DNA of 64,000 nt, from positions 124,001-188,000 of the forward strand of contig CANNFT010000001.1 in assembly GCA_947503895.1 (NCBI GenBank). The letters run 5' to 3'. This document shows positions 30,660 to 39,108 of this stretch, one piece after another. The position numbers and the translations under genes were made by a program. Origin of the DNA: an uncultured Saccharospirillaceae bacterium (GTDB taxonomy: Bacteria > Pseudomonadota > Gammaproteobacteria > Pseudomonadales > Oceanobacteraceae). Numbering within the stretch: the first letter of the stretch is position 1; each line of letters begins with the position of its first letter. The notes under the pieces were generated by a model. The model did no database searches and was not told the DNA's origin. It saw nothing but the letters and a program-made list of their open reading frames with translations.

Positions 30660-30812
30660 GGCTACTTCTTAATTCCGCAGTATTTGTTCTTATTTCGTTA
30701 CTTTGGCTTATGAGGGCGCGCTCGTCAATTTTTGATGGTGCTCTAGAGCAGAATGAAGGGCGGAAGCCGCGATAGGCTGAAAGTGCGAGTCTAAGGTAGG
30801 TGAGTCACAGGA

Positions 30813-30847
30813 AAGTGAGGCTTGGCGGCCGGTGCCAAGCCTCACTT
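30813..30847 (-). terminator. Hairpin between dusA and tal
   Basis: A perfect 14-bp stem AAGTGAGGCTTGGC with its complement surrounds a 7-base loop. It sits 20 bases after the dusA stop and is the likely dusA terminator, although the T-run is short. Confidence 0.6.
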
Positions 30848-30867
30848 GTAAATAAGAGTAGGCAAGA

Positions 30868-31917
30868 TTAAGGAGTGATCGGGTCTTCAGAAGGTATCAT
30901 CGGCATGAGAGCCAGTGCATCTTCGATCGTCTGAAGGTCGGCCGTCGGCTTGTACGCCTGTTCACTCAGGTGTCTACGGAACTTACGTGCGCCGGGTAAG
31001 CCATTAAATAGCCCTAATATATGGCGAGTAATATAGGCTAACTTCCCACCGGATATGAGGTGCTGCTCTATATATGGATACATTTCTCGTATGATGCCCT
31101 TGAGATCGGTCGATGATTGCGCGCATCCGTAAAGATGATGGTCGACACCGAGCAGTAATGCAGGGTTGTGATAAGCCTCTCTTCCGACCATTACACCATC
31201 TACAGCCTTCAGTTGGTCTGAGATGGACGGCATATCAGCCAGTCCACCATTAATAATGATTTCAAGTTCTGGGAAATCCCGTTTTATTTGATGAACGACG
31301 TCATATTTTAACGGTGGAATTTCGCGATTCTCTTTGGGGGATAAGCCCTGCAGAATGGCCTTGCGTGCGTGAATGATAAACGTTTTGCAGCCCGTAGCGG
31401 CAACGGTATCAACGAATGCCGCTAACTGCTCATAGCTATCTTGGTCGTCGATGCCAATACGGTGCTTGATGGTGACTGGTAAGCTAGTAGCGTCTTGCAT
31501 AGCCTTAATGCAGTCGGCTACCAAGTTTGGGTGGCCCATTAAGCAAGCGCCAATCATATTATTTTGCACGCGGTCAGAAGGGCAGCCCACGTTCAGATTG
31601 ACCTCGTCGTACCCGAAGTCCTCAGCAATTTTGCTGCATTGAGCCAGCTCAGCAGGTTTGCTGCCGCCTAGTTGAAGGGCGACAGGGTGCTCCTCTTCAT
31701 TGAAGGCTAGGAAGCGCTTTGGGCCACCGTCGCCATGGATAATAGCGCCGGTTGTGACCATCTCAGTGTACAAAAATGCTTGTTTGCTCAGTAGTCGCCA
31801 AAAGTATCGACAATGTCGATCTGACCACTCCATCATGGGTGCAGTACAGAATCTCCTTGGGCTTAATTTCCCAGCCTTTTCAGTATTTATGCGGGTTTCA
31901 GGGGATTCGATGGTCAT
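30868..31917 (-). CDS. dusA: tRNA-dihydrouridine(20/20a) synthase DusA
   Basis: The protein has 349 residues from the ATG at 31917; a TTG at 31941 is an alternative. The DusA family signs are the start motif APMMEWSDRHCRYF, the catalytic cysteine in NLNVGCPSDRVQ, IKHRIGIDDQDSY and GVMVGREAYHNPA. It reduces uridine in the tRNA D-loop with FMN. The 5' side of dusA is a known integration target of a family of tyrosine-recombinase islands, and such an integrase begins 139 bp away in the opposite direction. Confidence 0.95.
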   Translation of the reverse strand: MTIESPETRINTEKAGKLSPRRFCTAPMMEWSDRHCRYFWRLLSKQAFLYTEMVTTGAIIHGDGGPKRFLAFNEEEHPVALQLGGSKPAELAQCSKIAEDFGYDEVNLNVGCPSDRVQNNMIGACLMGHPNLVADCIKAMQDATSLPVTIKHRIGIDDQDSYEQLAAFVDTVAATGCKTFIIHARKAILQGLSPKENREIPPLKYDVVHQIKRDFPELEIIINGGLADMPSISDQLKAVDGVMVGREAYHNPALLLGVDHHLYGCAQSSTDLKGIIREMYPYIEQHLISGGKLAYITRHILGLFNGLPGARKFRRHLSEQAYKPTADLQTIEDALALMPMIPSEDPITP

Positions 31918-31966
31918 TCTATTTCTGTCCAAATGGGTCAATTAAGCGCTGTTTTAAATGAGTCGG

Positions 31967-31990
31967 GGTGACAAAAAAGGTGACAAAAAC
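31967..31990 (+). repeat. Two tandem 12-bp repeats beside the attachment site
   Basis: GGTGACAAAAAA (31967-31978) is followed directly by GGTGACAAAAAC. Their place between dusA and the left attachment repeat suggests integrase arm-binding sites. This is inference. Confidence 0.4.
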
Positions 31991-32025
31991 ACAGTATTTT
32001 CTCATCGCCCTGAGATTGTTACATC

Positions 32026-32057
32026 GGTTGTAAATCTGGGCGGCGATTATAGCACAT
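32026..32057 (+). repeat. Left attachment repeat (att) of the island
   Basis: The 32 bases beginning GGTTGTAAATCTGGGC and ending TATAGCACAT recur at 49509-49540 with a single C/T difference. The last bases overlap the start codon of the integrase frame. Confidence 0.85.
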
Positions 32058-33132
32058 GGCCACCATAAGGAAGCGCAAAAAGTCCGATGGATCGGTTTCG
32101 TATACCGCGTATATAAGGGTGCGAGAAAAAGGGGTGGTGCTTCACACTGAGCCCAAAACATTTTCAAAGGAAGCCTTAGCCAAAAGCTGGTCGAAGAAGC
32201 GGGAAGTCGAGTTGGAGCAGCCAGGCGCTCTGAGAACAGTGATTGACCGTAAAGTGGGCGTTGAGCCAGCGAAGACAGTAGGCGAGCTGATTGCTGATTA
32301 TATTCGGGTCGTCCGTCCTATGAAGCCTTGGGCTGATACCAAACAAAATGTTATTCAAGCACTACAGCGTCACCCAATTTCAGAAAAGCCTGCTGGCGAC
32401 CTCATTGCAAAAGATATCGTCGATCACTGCGTGGCCTGAGCACACGAAAGCTCACCGGCGACAGCAAACGGCGATTATATGTATCTTCGTCAAGTGCTCT
32501 CCGTTGCAGAGGATCTTTTAGGCTGCCCGGTTAACTATGGAGAAGTCGACAAAGCACAGCGATCACTAAAGAAGAACGGGGCTATTTCAAAGACTGCTCA
32601 AAGGGATAGAAGGTCGGGTGTGCAGGTGCTATCCGATATTGTTGAGCTTGCGTGGAGAAGAAGGCATTCAAATTACCATCGCAAAGGATACATTGAACTT
32701 GATAAAGTCATTGTGTTTGCCATGTTCAGTAGTCGCCGTCTCAGTGAAATTTGCCGGATTACCCGTAGTGATACGGATTTTGAACGGCAGGAAGTATTGA
32801 TTCGAGACATGAAGCACCGAGGTCAAAAGAAGGGGAATGACATTTGGTGCTATGTGCCAGATGAAGCTTGGAAAATTATGCTGTCAATGGAGCAGTAGGG
32901 TGATGATGATCCTGACAATCCCAATCTACGGTTTCACGACCTTCGCCATGAGTGTGCAAGCTGGTTATTTGAAAAAAGCGGCCTTCCAGATGAAACCTGG
33001 CATGTTCCCAGAGTTGCACTTGTTACAGGTCACCAAGACTGGAATTCGCTCAAGCGATACGTCAACATGCGTCACGTTAAGCCAATTGATAAATGGAGCG
33101 AGTGGGAACGGAAAGAAAAAGTGCTTGTGTAG
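32056..33132 (+). pseudogene. int: Tyrosine recombinase (dusA-type integrase) with two in-frame stops
   Basis: One frame of 359 codons is interrupted by TGA at 32437-32439 and TAG at 32896-32898. The N-terminal part is an Arm/SAM-like DNA-binding region (MATIRKRKKSDGSVSY). The middle has the catalytic arginine in FSSRRLSEI. The last part has FHDLRHE, VTGHQDW and the active tyrosine in LKRYVNMR. The spacing before LRFHDLRHE is about 20-30 residues shorter than expected, pointing to a small internal deletion near the TAG. It would have excised and integrated the island at dusA and is now presumably dead. Confidence 0.85.
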
Positions 33133-33309
33133 TTTAATGTCCCTTGGAATGTGTAGACCGTGTCGGCTCTAAGTTAAAAAATTCGGAGTATGGGTGTTCT
33201 GGTTTTAGCCTATAACCCTTAAGTTTTTTTAACCAAAGGGCTTTAGAGTTTTTCGACATAATTTTGGTTGTTTAACTTGCGTATTTTTTCGTTCTGGAAT
33301 AAATCATGG

Positions 33310-33568
33310 CTATGAATGAAATTTCTGATACTCATCATTTGCCGCCTTTCTTCTAGTGTCAACTAAATCTGCAAGGTCTTGAATGTGACAGATCCATGGG
33401 CATTTTTGGCTTTGTTTTGCTCTAAAAAAAAGCGATAGGCAATTTATTAGATGCTGCGTCACGTTTGTATTGGCCTGGATCGTTCAGTCCAAAATACTTC
33501 GGCGCCACATCAGCAAAATTGGGTGTAGCGGTTTCAAACTCGGCCAATAGTAAGAAAACGGTGTTCAT
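33310..33568 (-). pseudogene. PrtN-family (pyocin activator-like) regulator, frameshifted
   Basis: The gene starts at an ATG (33566-33568) behind a strong RBS (AAGGAGAG). The first part reads [18 protein letters not shown], then DVAPKYFG and NKLPIAFF, and meets a stop after an 8-T run on the coding strand (plus-strand A8 at 33424-33431). With one T removed the frame continues through SQKCPW, IQDLADLVDTRRKAANDE and ends at 33310. That is the complete PrtN pattern, about 85 residues. PrtN-like proteins often lie next to island integrases. The frameshift could be a mutation, a sequencing error or slippage. Confidence 0.75.
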
Positions 33569-33761
33569 GAATTGCTCTCCTTGGAATAAGAGGTAAATTG
33601 AGGTTCGCAGCCTTGCGAATCCAAATGTTAAACGAGTACTTGCGTGTTCCGTCAGATTGCATTCCCGAAACTATGCCTCTAACTTCCATTTGTTTAACGA
33701 TGCGTGCAGCACGGTTATAGCCAATCTGTAGTGCTCTTTGAACAGAAGATATGGAGCATTT
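33534..33761 (-). pseudogene. FtsK gamma-domain remnant
   Basis: The open frame, with no start codon, reads [19 protein letters not shown], then [10 protein letters not shown], the winged-helix FtsK-gamma signature (GYNRAARxxExME-RGIV). The stretch ends inside the PrtN-like gene. Only the DNA-recognition domain remains; no motor domain is visible. It is probably the tail of a phage or island protein. Confidence 0.65.
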
Positions 33762-34042
33762 TTAGTGGCAGCTACGGGTGTACAGTTCAGAAGTGTAAGC
33801 CGTTGACTGGGGCGATTAAGAAGGCGAAAAAGGATGCGAAGTTGTTTAATCGGTATACAAGGTGGGAGCAGCGGAGCAATGAAGATCAAAGGGATGCGGG
33901 GTTGTTGGCTGTGTTTGGGTGTAAAAAAGATGTTCGGTTGGGTGTGTAGTTTCGTTAAGCCACAACATGATTAGAGTTTTGGGCGATAAGTGAAAAGGCA
34001 AGGTGGTACTATATGCCAATGTTATGTGTGAGAGATAATTAA
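33762..34042. other. Junction region before the cassettes
   Basis: An open plus-strand frame ends at 33949 and has a basic tail-like sequence (GAIKKAKKDAKLFNRY), but there is no start signal or recognised family. At 34020-34026 a GTTATGT resembles the 3' end of an attC core, marking where the first cassette could begin. Confidence 0.35.
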
Positions 34043-34294
34043 TTGCAAACTCTGTCTCAAATTCTTGTAGTTGTTGGAGCAATAATAGGGTTCATTAATT
34101 GGCCAATTTCTATTATGCGTCTACGCAATAAGACTGGGCCAAGTGGTATTCCTATAGTCGGTGCAGTTTTAATGATTCTGGGTCTCTTATTAATGCCAGG
34201 GAAACCCTATGTACAGTATATTTGGCTGCCCCTGATGATAGATTTTACTTGCTTGCCATTATTGTGCGTAATTCAAAAGGGGAGCTTTAAATGA
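34043..34294 (+). CDS. Cassette gene 1: small membrane protein
   Basis: This 83-residue frame from a TTG has three hydrophobic segments (about 5-22, 36-52, 57-76). It is directly followed by an attC-like site, so it is read as an integron-type gene cassette. The function is unknown. Confidence 0.55.
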   Translation: MQTLSQILVVVGAIIGFINWPISIMRLRNKTGPSGIPIVGAVLMILGLLLMPGKPYVQYIWLPLMIDFTCLPLLCVIQKGSFK

Positions 34295-34310
34295 ATGGAT
34301 ACGTAGAAAC

Positions 34311-34406
34311 ACATAACAAAAGCATTTTGCATCAACCACTGCGTGGCTTGGACGGTTTCTCCGCTCATGTCTCGCTACAAAACAGCCGCAAATACGGGCG
34401 TTAACC
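34311..34406 (+). repeat. attC-like recombination site 1
   Basis: It begins with TAACAAAAGC and ends with ACGGGCGTTAACC, the outer core boxes of integron attC sites in the right order and distance (about 95 bp) between two short same-strand genes. The inner arms are degenerate. Confidence 0.55.
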
Positions 34407-34419
34407 TAAGAAATGAACT

Positions 34420-34821
34420 ATGTCCTTTGATACATTAGAGATTTTTAATTCCGATTCGGAAGAATTTAGCAGCGTAGACTATAAAGCCGGCGCATATATC
34501 CTTTCGAAGCATTTTAATATTGAAAAGTTTCTTGCTTCGTTGACGGCTGATAGTTCCTATGTGAAGCAATTGCTATTGAAAAAAGATTCTGATTTTGAAT
34601 CTGGTCGTGCACCTTTGTATGTATGTAATTGCTGTGCGGATCTGGGTTGCGGGGCATTGACTGTAAGAGTTGAGAAAATTGAAGGCGGCTATCGATGGAG
34701 TGATTTCGGTTACGAAGGTATTGATAGCAAAGAGATATCACAAGATGATTATATGAGGCGTACCGGGCCATTCGAATTTGATGAAATTCAATATAAGTCA
34801 GCTCTATTGCCCTACGCGTGA
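34420..34821 (+). CDS. Cassette gene 2: unknown soluble protein
   Basis: This 133-residue acidic protein has a cysteine cluster CNCCADLGCGAL in the middle, which might bind metal. No family was recognised. It starts 14 bases after one attC-like site and stops 3 bases before the next, the tight packing typical of gene cassettes. Confidence 0.6.
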   Translation: MSFDTLEIFNSDSEEFSSVDYKAGAYILSKHFNIEKFLASLTADSSYVKQLLLKKDSDFESGRAPLYVCNCCADLGCGALTVRVEKIEGGYRWSDFGYEGIDSKEISQDDYMRRTGPFEFDEIQYKSALLPYA

Positions 34822-34823
34822 AA

Positions 34824-34940
34824 GGTTAACAAGACGATGCACCAGTCCTATACCGCGGGCCTTTTTATTATGCATTCGCTTCGCTCATTGTTGCATAATA
34901 AAAAGTCCCACAGCACAGATTGGTGATCTGGGCGTTAACT
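34824..34940 (+). repeat. attC-like recombination site 2
   Basis: GGTTAACAAG at the left and TGGGCGTTAACT at the right form the cores. The flanking arms GATGCACCA and TGGTGATC are complementary apart from one bulge, and a long central hairpin (TTTTTATTATGCA with its complement) fills the middle, as in large attC sites. Confidence 0.7.
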
Positions 34941-34950
34941 GCATTAATTT

Positions 34951-35286
34951 ATGAAAATTAATCGGCTTCAGAATGATCAAGGTGAGTTTCGCTGTTTTGA
35001 GATAGACAATGCTATTATTTCTCGCAATGGCATAGATAAGGTAGTCGCACAAGTAATTGACGTTAAAATTACGCACTTCCCTAAATTCTATGATGACGAA
35101 GTGTTCTGTGGGTTTGAATTAAATGGTCATAAATTTGAGATAAGTGAACCGTATGGAGATAGTCCTATAAAAGGTGGTGATGTCGGACAAAGATTATTCT
35201 TCTTTATGAACTGGGTCATAGGTACTGCTATTTGGATTGGAATCGGATCTGCAGCTTTTTGGGGTTATAACTGTGCATTCAGCTAA
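34951..35286 (+). CDS. Cassette gene 3: unknown protein with C-terminal membrane helix
   Basis: This 111-residue protein has a soluble beta-rich N-terminal part and a hydrophobic C-terminal segment (about 86-107). The stop codon lies inside the left core of the next attC-like site, a frequent feature of cassettes. The function is unknown. Confidence 0.6.
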   Translation: MKINRLQNDQGEFRCFEIDNAIISRNGIDKVVAQVIDVKITHFPKFYDDEVFCGFELNGHKFEISEPYGDSPIKGGDVGQRLFFFMNWVIGTAIWIGIGSAAFWGYNCAFS

Positions 35287-35355
35287 CAAAGCCAGCCAGT
35301 ATCGTCAGCAAGCTGGCTGGACTCGTAAACTCGCACCTGTTGGCGGGCGTTAAAA
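35281..35355 (+). repeat. attC-like recombination site 3
   Basis: CTAACAAAGCC at the left and GGCGGGCGTTA at the right match the ends of Vibrio-type repeats very well. Inside, CCAGCCAG and CTGGCTGG pair. The size, 75 bp, is typical of short attC sites. Confidence 0.8.
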
Positions 35356-35357
35356 TA

Positions 35358-35636
35358 ATGAAGCAACTTCCTCATGATCACGAAAATATTGCTCCGACTG
35401 TCTTATATATAGATGAGGCAATTGAATACCTAAAGGAGCTTATTTCTCTGGCTAAAACTGGAGAATATGACGCTTATGAGATATGCGAAGCCTTTTGCGA
35501 ATTAATTCAAGTAAGACTGGGTTTGTATAGCTTTTACACGCTCGAAGAAAAGTATTTTTTGGATGTGTTTGAGTTACTAACTAGTGCCCATCCAGAAAGC
35601 TATAACCGATTGATTTTATTGAAAAATATTTCTTAA
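35358..35636 (+). CDS. Cassette gene 4: unknown all-helical protein
   Basis: The 92-residue acidic protein starts 3 bases after attC-like site 3 with no clear RBS, as often in cassettes. It is mostly helical (YIDEAIEYLKELISLAK). No family was recognised. Its own attC would lie where the insertion sequence at 35643 landed, so the site seems split or lost. Confidence 0.55.
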   Translation: MKQLPHDHENIAPTVLYIDEAIEYLKELISLAKTGEYDAYEICEAFCELIQVRLGLYSFYTLEEKYFLDVFELLTSAHPESYNRLILLKNIS

Positions 35637-35642
35637 AAGCAT

Positions 35643-37070
35643 AAAAAATCCTTTTGAATTTGATAACGTTTAATCACCACAAAAAAACAACATCAAAAAC
35701 AAAAGGATTCCACATGCGAGAAGCTCGACATGCTCAGTACAGTCTAACTGAATCGTTCTCTGAACACGAGACTGGGCAGCAACTTAAACAACTTTCTGAT
35801 CTTATTGATCAATACCCCGAACTGGTGGATCTAGTCCATAAAGACCTGACTCTGTCCAAACCAAGACAGACAGGGTGTAAAGGACTTACCTTAGACACCG
35901 TGCTACGCTGTTTACTTATCAAACAACTCTTCCAGTTCAGTTATGAAAAAATGGCATTCCATCTATCGGACTCAGCCAGTTATCGCGCTTTTGCTCGACT
36001 GCCCATGGGAGTCTCACCCAGTCGATCAAGCTTACAAAAATGCATTCGAACGATTCAGCCCAACACTCTTCAGCTATTAAATACCAAAATGATAAAGCAC
36101 TGGCTGGACGACGGCATGATTGATATCGAACATCTTCGTATCGACAGTACCGTCGTCAGGAGTCATATTGCTCCACCCAGCGACAGCCTGTTGTTGAATG
36201 ATGGCATTCGTGTTCTCAGTCGAATGTTGGCTAAAGCGAAAGACGTAACGGGTATCCGGTTTTCTTTTAGAGACCAGCGGAAAAAGGCGAAATCATTGGC
36301 CTTTCGAATCTTCAACGCAGGAGAAGACCTTAAAAATCACTTGTATCCAGAATTGCTGCATCTTGCTGATTTGGTCATGAAACAAGTGGCGCGGGCATTG
36401 GATAAAATCACCTCGGCAGACCATTGGCGTGCAAACTTGATTCACTACCGTGACTTGCTGGCCAAAGTGATCGATCAAACAACACGACGAGTCATTAACG
36501 GCGAGAAAGTGCCTTCATCTGACAAAATTGTGAGCGTCTTTGAGTCACATACCGATATTATCGTAAAAGGCTTTAGAGACATTCAGTACGGCCACAAAAT
36601 TAATTTATCGTCCGATGCTTCAGGTTTTTTCACGCATTGCAGTATTGAAAAGGGAAATACCAGTGATAAAGCACTTTATATGCCTGTGTTGCATGCCCAT
36701 CAAAACGATTATCAATGTCTACCGAAGCGAACGATAGCCGATGGAGGCTATGCGAGCCAAAAGAACGTAACCGAAGGACTCGCCTTGGGTGTTAAAGCTG
36801 CTGCCTTCCAAAAACGAGTTGGACTGACGTTAAGTGAAATGGGATTAAAGCAAAAAACGTTTAAGAAATTGGCTGCCTTTAGAGCGGGAATTGAAGGGAA
36901 TATATCGGAGCTAAAGCGTCGGTTTGGCTGCTCTGTGGCCCAATGGAAAGGAAAAGAGGGTTTTGATGCTTTTGTCTGGTCTTCAATATTGAGCTACAAC
37001 TTGATTCGCCTTGTAAGATTACAGCGATGAACGGATAAAACAAGTTTGATCAACATTTTCAAAAGTAAGC
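35643..37070 (+). mobile_element. Insertion sequence with intact transposase (ISNCY-like)
   Basis: A single transposase gene fills the element. The left end (CCTTTTGAATTTGAT) and right end (ATGTTGATC reading in, then TTTTCAAAAG) share a short inverted CTTTTGAA motif. GCAT occurs immediately outside both ends (35639-35642 and 37071-37074), a possible 4-bp target duplication. The exact ends are uncertain by a few bases. Confidence 0.6.
35714..37030 (+). CDS. DDE transposase, ISNCY-like family
   Basis: The protein has 438 residues from the ATG at 35714; a TTG at 35654 is less likely. The IS5-superfamily layout shows DSTVVRSHI (first Asp), ADGGYASQKNV (second Asp) and RAGIEGNISELKRRFG (Glu region) in that order. 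The N-terminal helical domain with LRCLLIKQLFQFSYEKMAFHL is that of the ISNCY group with long transposases. The frame is intact, so this IS is the best candidate for recent activity in the island. Confidence 0.8.
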   Translation: MREARHAQYSLTESFSEHETGQQLKQLSDLIDQYPELVDLVHKDLTLSKPRQTGCKGLTLDTVLRCLLIKQLFQFSYEKMAFHLSDSASYRAFARLPMGVSPSRSSLQKCIRTIQPNTLQLLNTKMIKHWLDDGMIDIEHLRIDSTVVRSHIAPPSDSLLLNDGIRVLSRMLAKAKDVTGIRFSFRDQRKKAKSLAFRIFNAGEDLKNHLYPELLHLADLVMKQVARALDKITSADHWRANLIHYRDLLAKVIDQTTRRVINGEKVPSSDKIVSVFESHTDIIVKGFRDIQYGHKINLSSDASGFFTHCSIEKGNTSDKALYMPVLHAHQNDYQCLPKRTIADGGYASQKNVTEGLALGVKAAAFQKRVGLTLSEMGLKQKTFKKLAAFRAGIEGNISELKRRFGCSVAQWKGKEGFDAFVWSSILSYNLIRLVRLQR

Positions 37071-37237
37071 GCATCATTAGAATGCGTCTTTGGTGTGCGT
37101 AAAAATAGCATGATAGTACGTTATTAAGTCTAAAATTAAGCATTCAGTGTAGGATGGCTTGTCATTCGACTGTGAAAAAAACGGCCATAGCGATCCGTTG
37201 TTTGGAAAACTAAAATATGACCGTTTCTGGATGGGCA

Positions 37238-37686
37238 CTAGATAGATTTGATTTAGTCCGTTCATTGTCTTTTCTAGTATTATTATTGTGATACTTCTAA
37301 TTATGGCTAGTCGTAGGTTAAGTCGTTTGCCGCTTGCTTGTGGACTATGTGCCTACCGACGTGTAAACCTATGTAAAAGGATTGTTTGTCTTTAATTAGA
37401 TAATGATCAGAAGTCACCTCCTGCCATGGAATCGTTCGAAGTCCACAAGTTGTTTCGATCCTTAATCCATCTTCAGCAATACCTATAATTCTGACTGCAT
37501 TTTCCATTTTTAATTCCGTTCTCGTAGCTTCAGTGCCATCGGATATGGCAACCTCAGGCTATCCAAGTAAGCAAAATTTTCATATGCAGTGAATTGCGTT
37601 TCTTTCTTCGTCTCAGAGTATTTATCTGTAGTTGAGTAAAAGCTGTCGTTAGTGGCAGGGAAATTTAAGCTGTTAGTTTCAAATTG
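37238..37686. repeat. 450-bp duplicated segment, left copy
   Basis: It matches 45131-45580 with only scattered substitutions and one indel (GTCGTTTGCC against GTCGTTTTGCC). The homology starts at CTAGATAGATTTG and stops abruptly after TTTCAAATTG. After a short gap, 37699-37740 also resembles 46056-46097, so the left copy looks like a deletion derivative that lost the regulator gene present in the right copy. Confidence 0.85.
37307..37507 (-). CDS. Small unknown protein in the duplicated segment (left copy)
   Basis: This 66-residue protein begins MENAVRIIGIAEDGL. Its first ~60 residues are nearly identical to the product at 45036-45401. One base fewer in a T-run gives it a different, shorter end (NDLTYD). 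The upstream partner frame has no start codon in this copy. The function is unknown; the context is that of small phage or plasmid genes. Confidence 0.5.
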   Translation of the reverse strand: MENAVRIIGIAEDGLRIETTCGLRTIPWQEVTSDHYLIKDKQSFYIGLHVGRHIVHKQAANDLTYD

Positions 37687-38054
37687 AGGAGCGTTATGCG
37701 TACTTGGATTTCCTCAACGCTAGAGTGAGGGCAAGGAGGGCTCAGCTGCCAGAAGATGATAATGGAAGGTACTTAATATAAGTTCAGTCCATAATTTAAA
37801 AGCTAAAATGGATAACCAAAGTTGGTGAGTTTCTGATGGAGGTTTAGAAGTCTTCGTCAGTTTAGCTGGGAATGGAATTTGATCAATTATCAGTAGAACC
37901 AAATCAGTATTGATGAAACTGAGTATTGAATGGTCGCCATTTATGGCTGTCTAGCATTATTCGTGGAGCTGAAAGTAGTGTGGCTGAGTTTGAGATTGCA
38001 TTGTAGATTCTTGTGTGGACAATAGCAGCCTTCTATTTTTGAAGGCCACGTTAC
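37687..38054. other. Intergenic remnant region
   Basis: GAGCGTTATGCG at 37689-37700 resembles an attC right end. No gene was recognised up to 38054. A short hairpin with arms CCTTC and GAAGG lies at about 38029-38045. Confidence 0.3.
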
Positions 38055-38510
38055 ATGGATGCATACAAATCCCCACAAACTGAAGTAGCTACGGGTGCAC
38101 AAGAGAGATTCAGCCCGATAAAGGGGGTGATACTTGGAAGTATATTTACGTGCGTAGTTTGGTTTGTTGTTTTAATGGGAGCTTTAACTACCCAATTAAC
38201 GCTTAAAAAAGCAGCTGGCGATTTGAACTATGATTCCATTGTCTTTAGTGATATTCAATCTTTATCATTCTTTTCTATCTCTATGCTTATTGGTGGTTGG
38301 GTTGTTGCCAAATTTACACCTGGAAAGGAAATTAAGTACTCCCTGATATTGTTGGTGATAACTCTGGCTTATATGGAGCTTCTGTGGGAGGGGCTGTACC
38401 AAAGTGTATCAGTGATAATGATCGTACTTTATTACATGGCTTTTAGTTTAATACCCATTGGTGCATTTATAAAAATGAAACAGCGAGTTAAGGTAGCTTT
38501 AGACAAATAG
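38055..38510 (+). CDS. Four-helix membrane protein, unknown
   Basis: The 151-residue protein starts MDAYKSPQTEV, followed by four membrane helices (about 24-48, 72-92, 98-113, 120-142) and a basic C-terminus. Proteins with the M-x-x-YKSPxxE start are scattered in marine bacteria and are of unknown function. There is a GTTACATGG just at the start, which could be a cassette junction. Confidence 0.6.
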   Translation: MDAYKSPQTEVATGAQERFSPIKGVILGSIFTCVVWFVVLMGALTTQLTLKKAAGDLNYDSIVFSDIQSLSFFSISMLIGGWVVAKFTPGKEIKYSLILLVITLAYMELLWEGLYQSVSVIMIVLYYMAFSLIPIGAFIKMKQRVKVALDK

Positions 38511-38540
38511 GGCTTCACAACAATTAAAAAGGGATTTTTA

Positions 38541-38867
38541 ATGATACGTTTCTTTAAGCCTTCAACTTCTAAGAAGCGCGATTTCATCAAAGCTATTATC
38601 GCTGTTGCATTCATTGGAATGGTCTGGCTATACGGTGTTGCTGTTCCAAAAGATGCATTGCTCCTTCATTCGGTGACTACCATCACTGAGGGAAAAGAAA
38701 ACAGCGATTTTGATTTCACTGTGCCATTCCTACCTAAGCCAATCTCAAAGTTTGCGTTTGATCCGCGTAATGATGGTTGCTACGGCAAAGATTTACTTGA
38801 TGGTGAAAGCTACGTTTCCACACTGGTAACGTTTGTTTTTACGGATGGACTTTACGGTATTTATTAA
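38541..38867 (+). CDS. Unknown membrane-anchored protein
   Basis: This 108-residue protein has one N-terminal membrane helix (about 17-34) and a short exposed domain with a Cys in DGCYGKDLLDG. It has RBS AAGGGA. It is directly followed, without a gap, by the next gene at 38868, so the two are probably co-translated. No family was recognised. Confidence 0.55.
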   Translation: MIRFFKPSTSKKRDFIKAIIAVAFIGMVWLYGVAVPKDALLLHSVTTITEGKENSDFDFTVPFLPKPISKFAFDPRNDGCYGKDLLDGESYVSTLVTFVFTDGLYGIY

Positions 38868-39056
38868 GTGGACAGCGAACTCGCAAGAGAAGCCGTTATT
38901 GAATTAGCCGAGCGCGGTGGCTTGATTGAGGATGCTGAAATAAAAACCGCGTTGGACTGGCTTAAAGAATCCTTAGAAAGCGCAAGAGGTGAACACAAGG
39001 AAGTTATTTCAAAGCTTTTGGCTGATCAAGGCGTAACCTCAACGCTCCAAAACTGA
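38868..39056 (+). CDS. Small helical protein, unknown
   Basis: The 62-residue acidic, helical protein starts at a GTG that immediately follows the stop of the upstream gene. No family was recognised. It is likely translated by coupling to the upstream gene. Confidence 0.45.
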   Translation: MDSELAREAVIELAERGGLIEDAEIKTALDWLKESLESARGEHKEVISKLLADQGVTSTLQN

Positions 39057-39092
39057 GATAGTCCTCTTGACCTGATGGACTTACAAAATACA

Positions 39093-39108
39093 CTGTATGC
39101 ATAAACAG
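39093..39108. promoter_or_regulatory. Candidate LexA (SOS) box in the island
   Basis: CTGT-ATGCATAA-ACAG fits the gammaproteobacterial LexA consensus CTGT-N8-ACAG exactly, with flanking A and TA. The sequence after it is a broken frame, so the controlled gene may have been lost. Confidence 0.6.

Noticed and set aside
32437..32898. Recoded stops (selenocysteine or suppression) in the integrase
   Set aside because: Two different stop codons (TGA, TAG), no SECIS-like hairpin directly after the TGA, and a probable deletion nearby point to decay.
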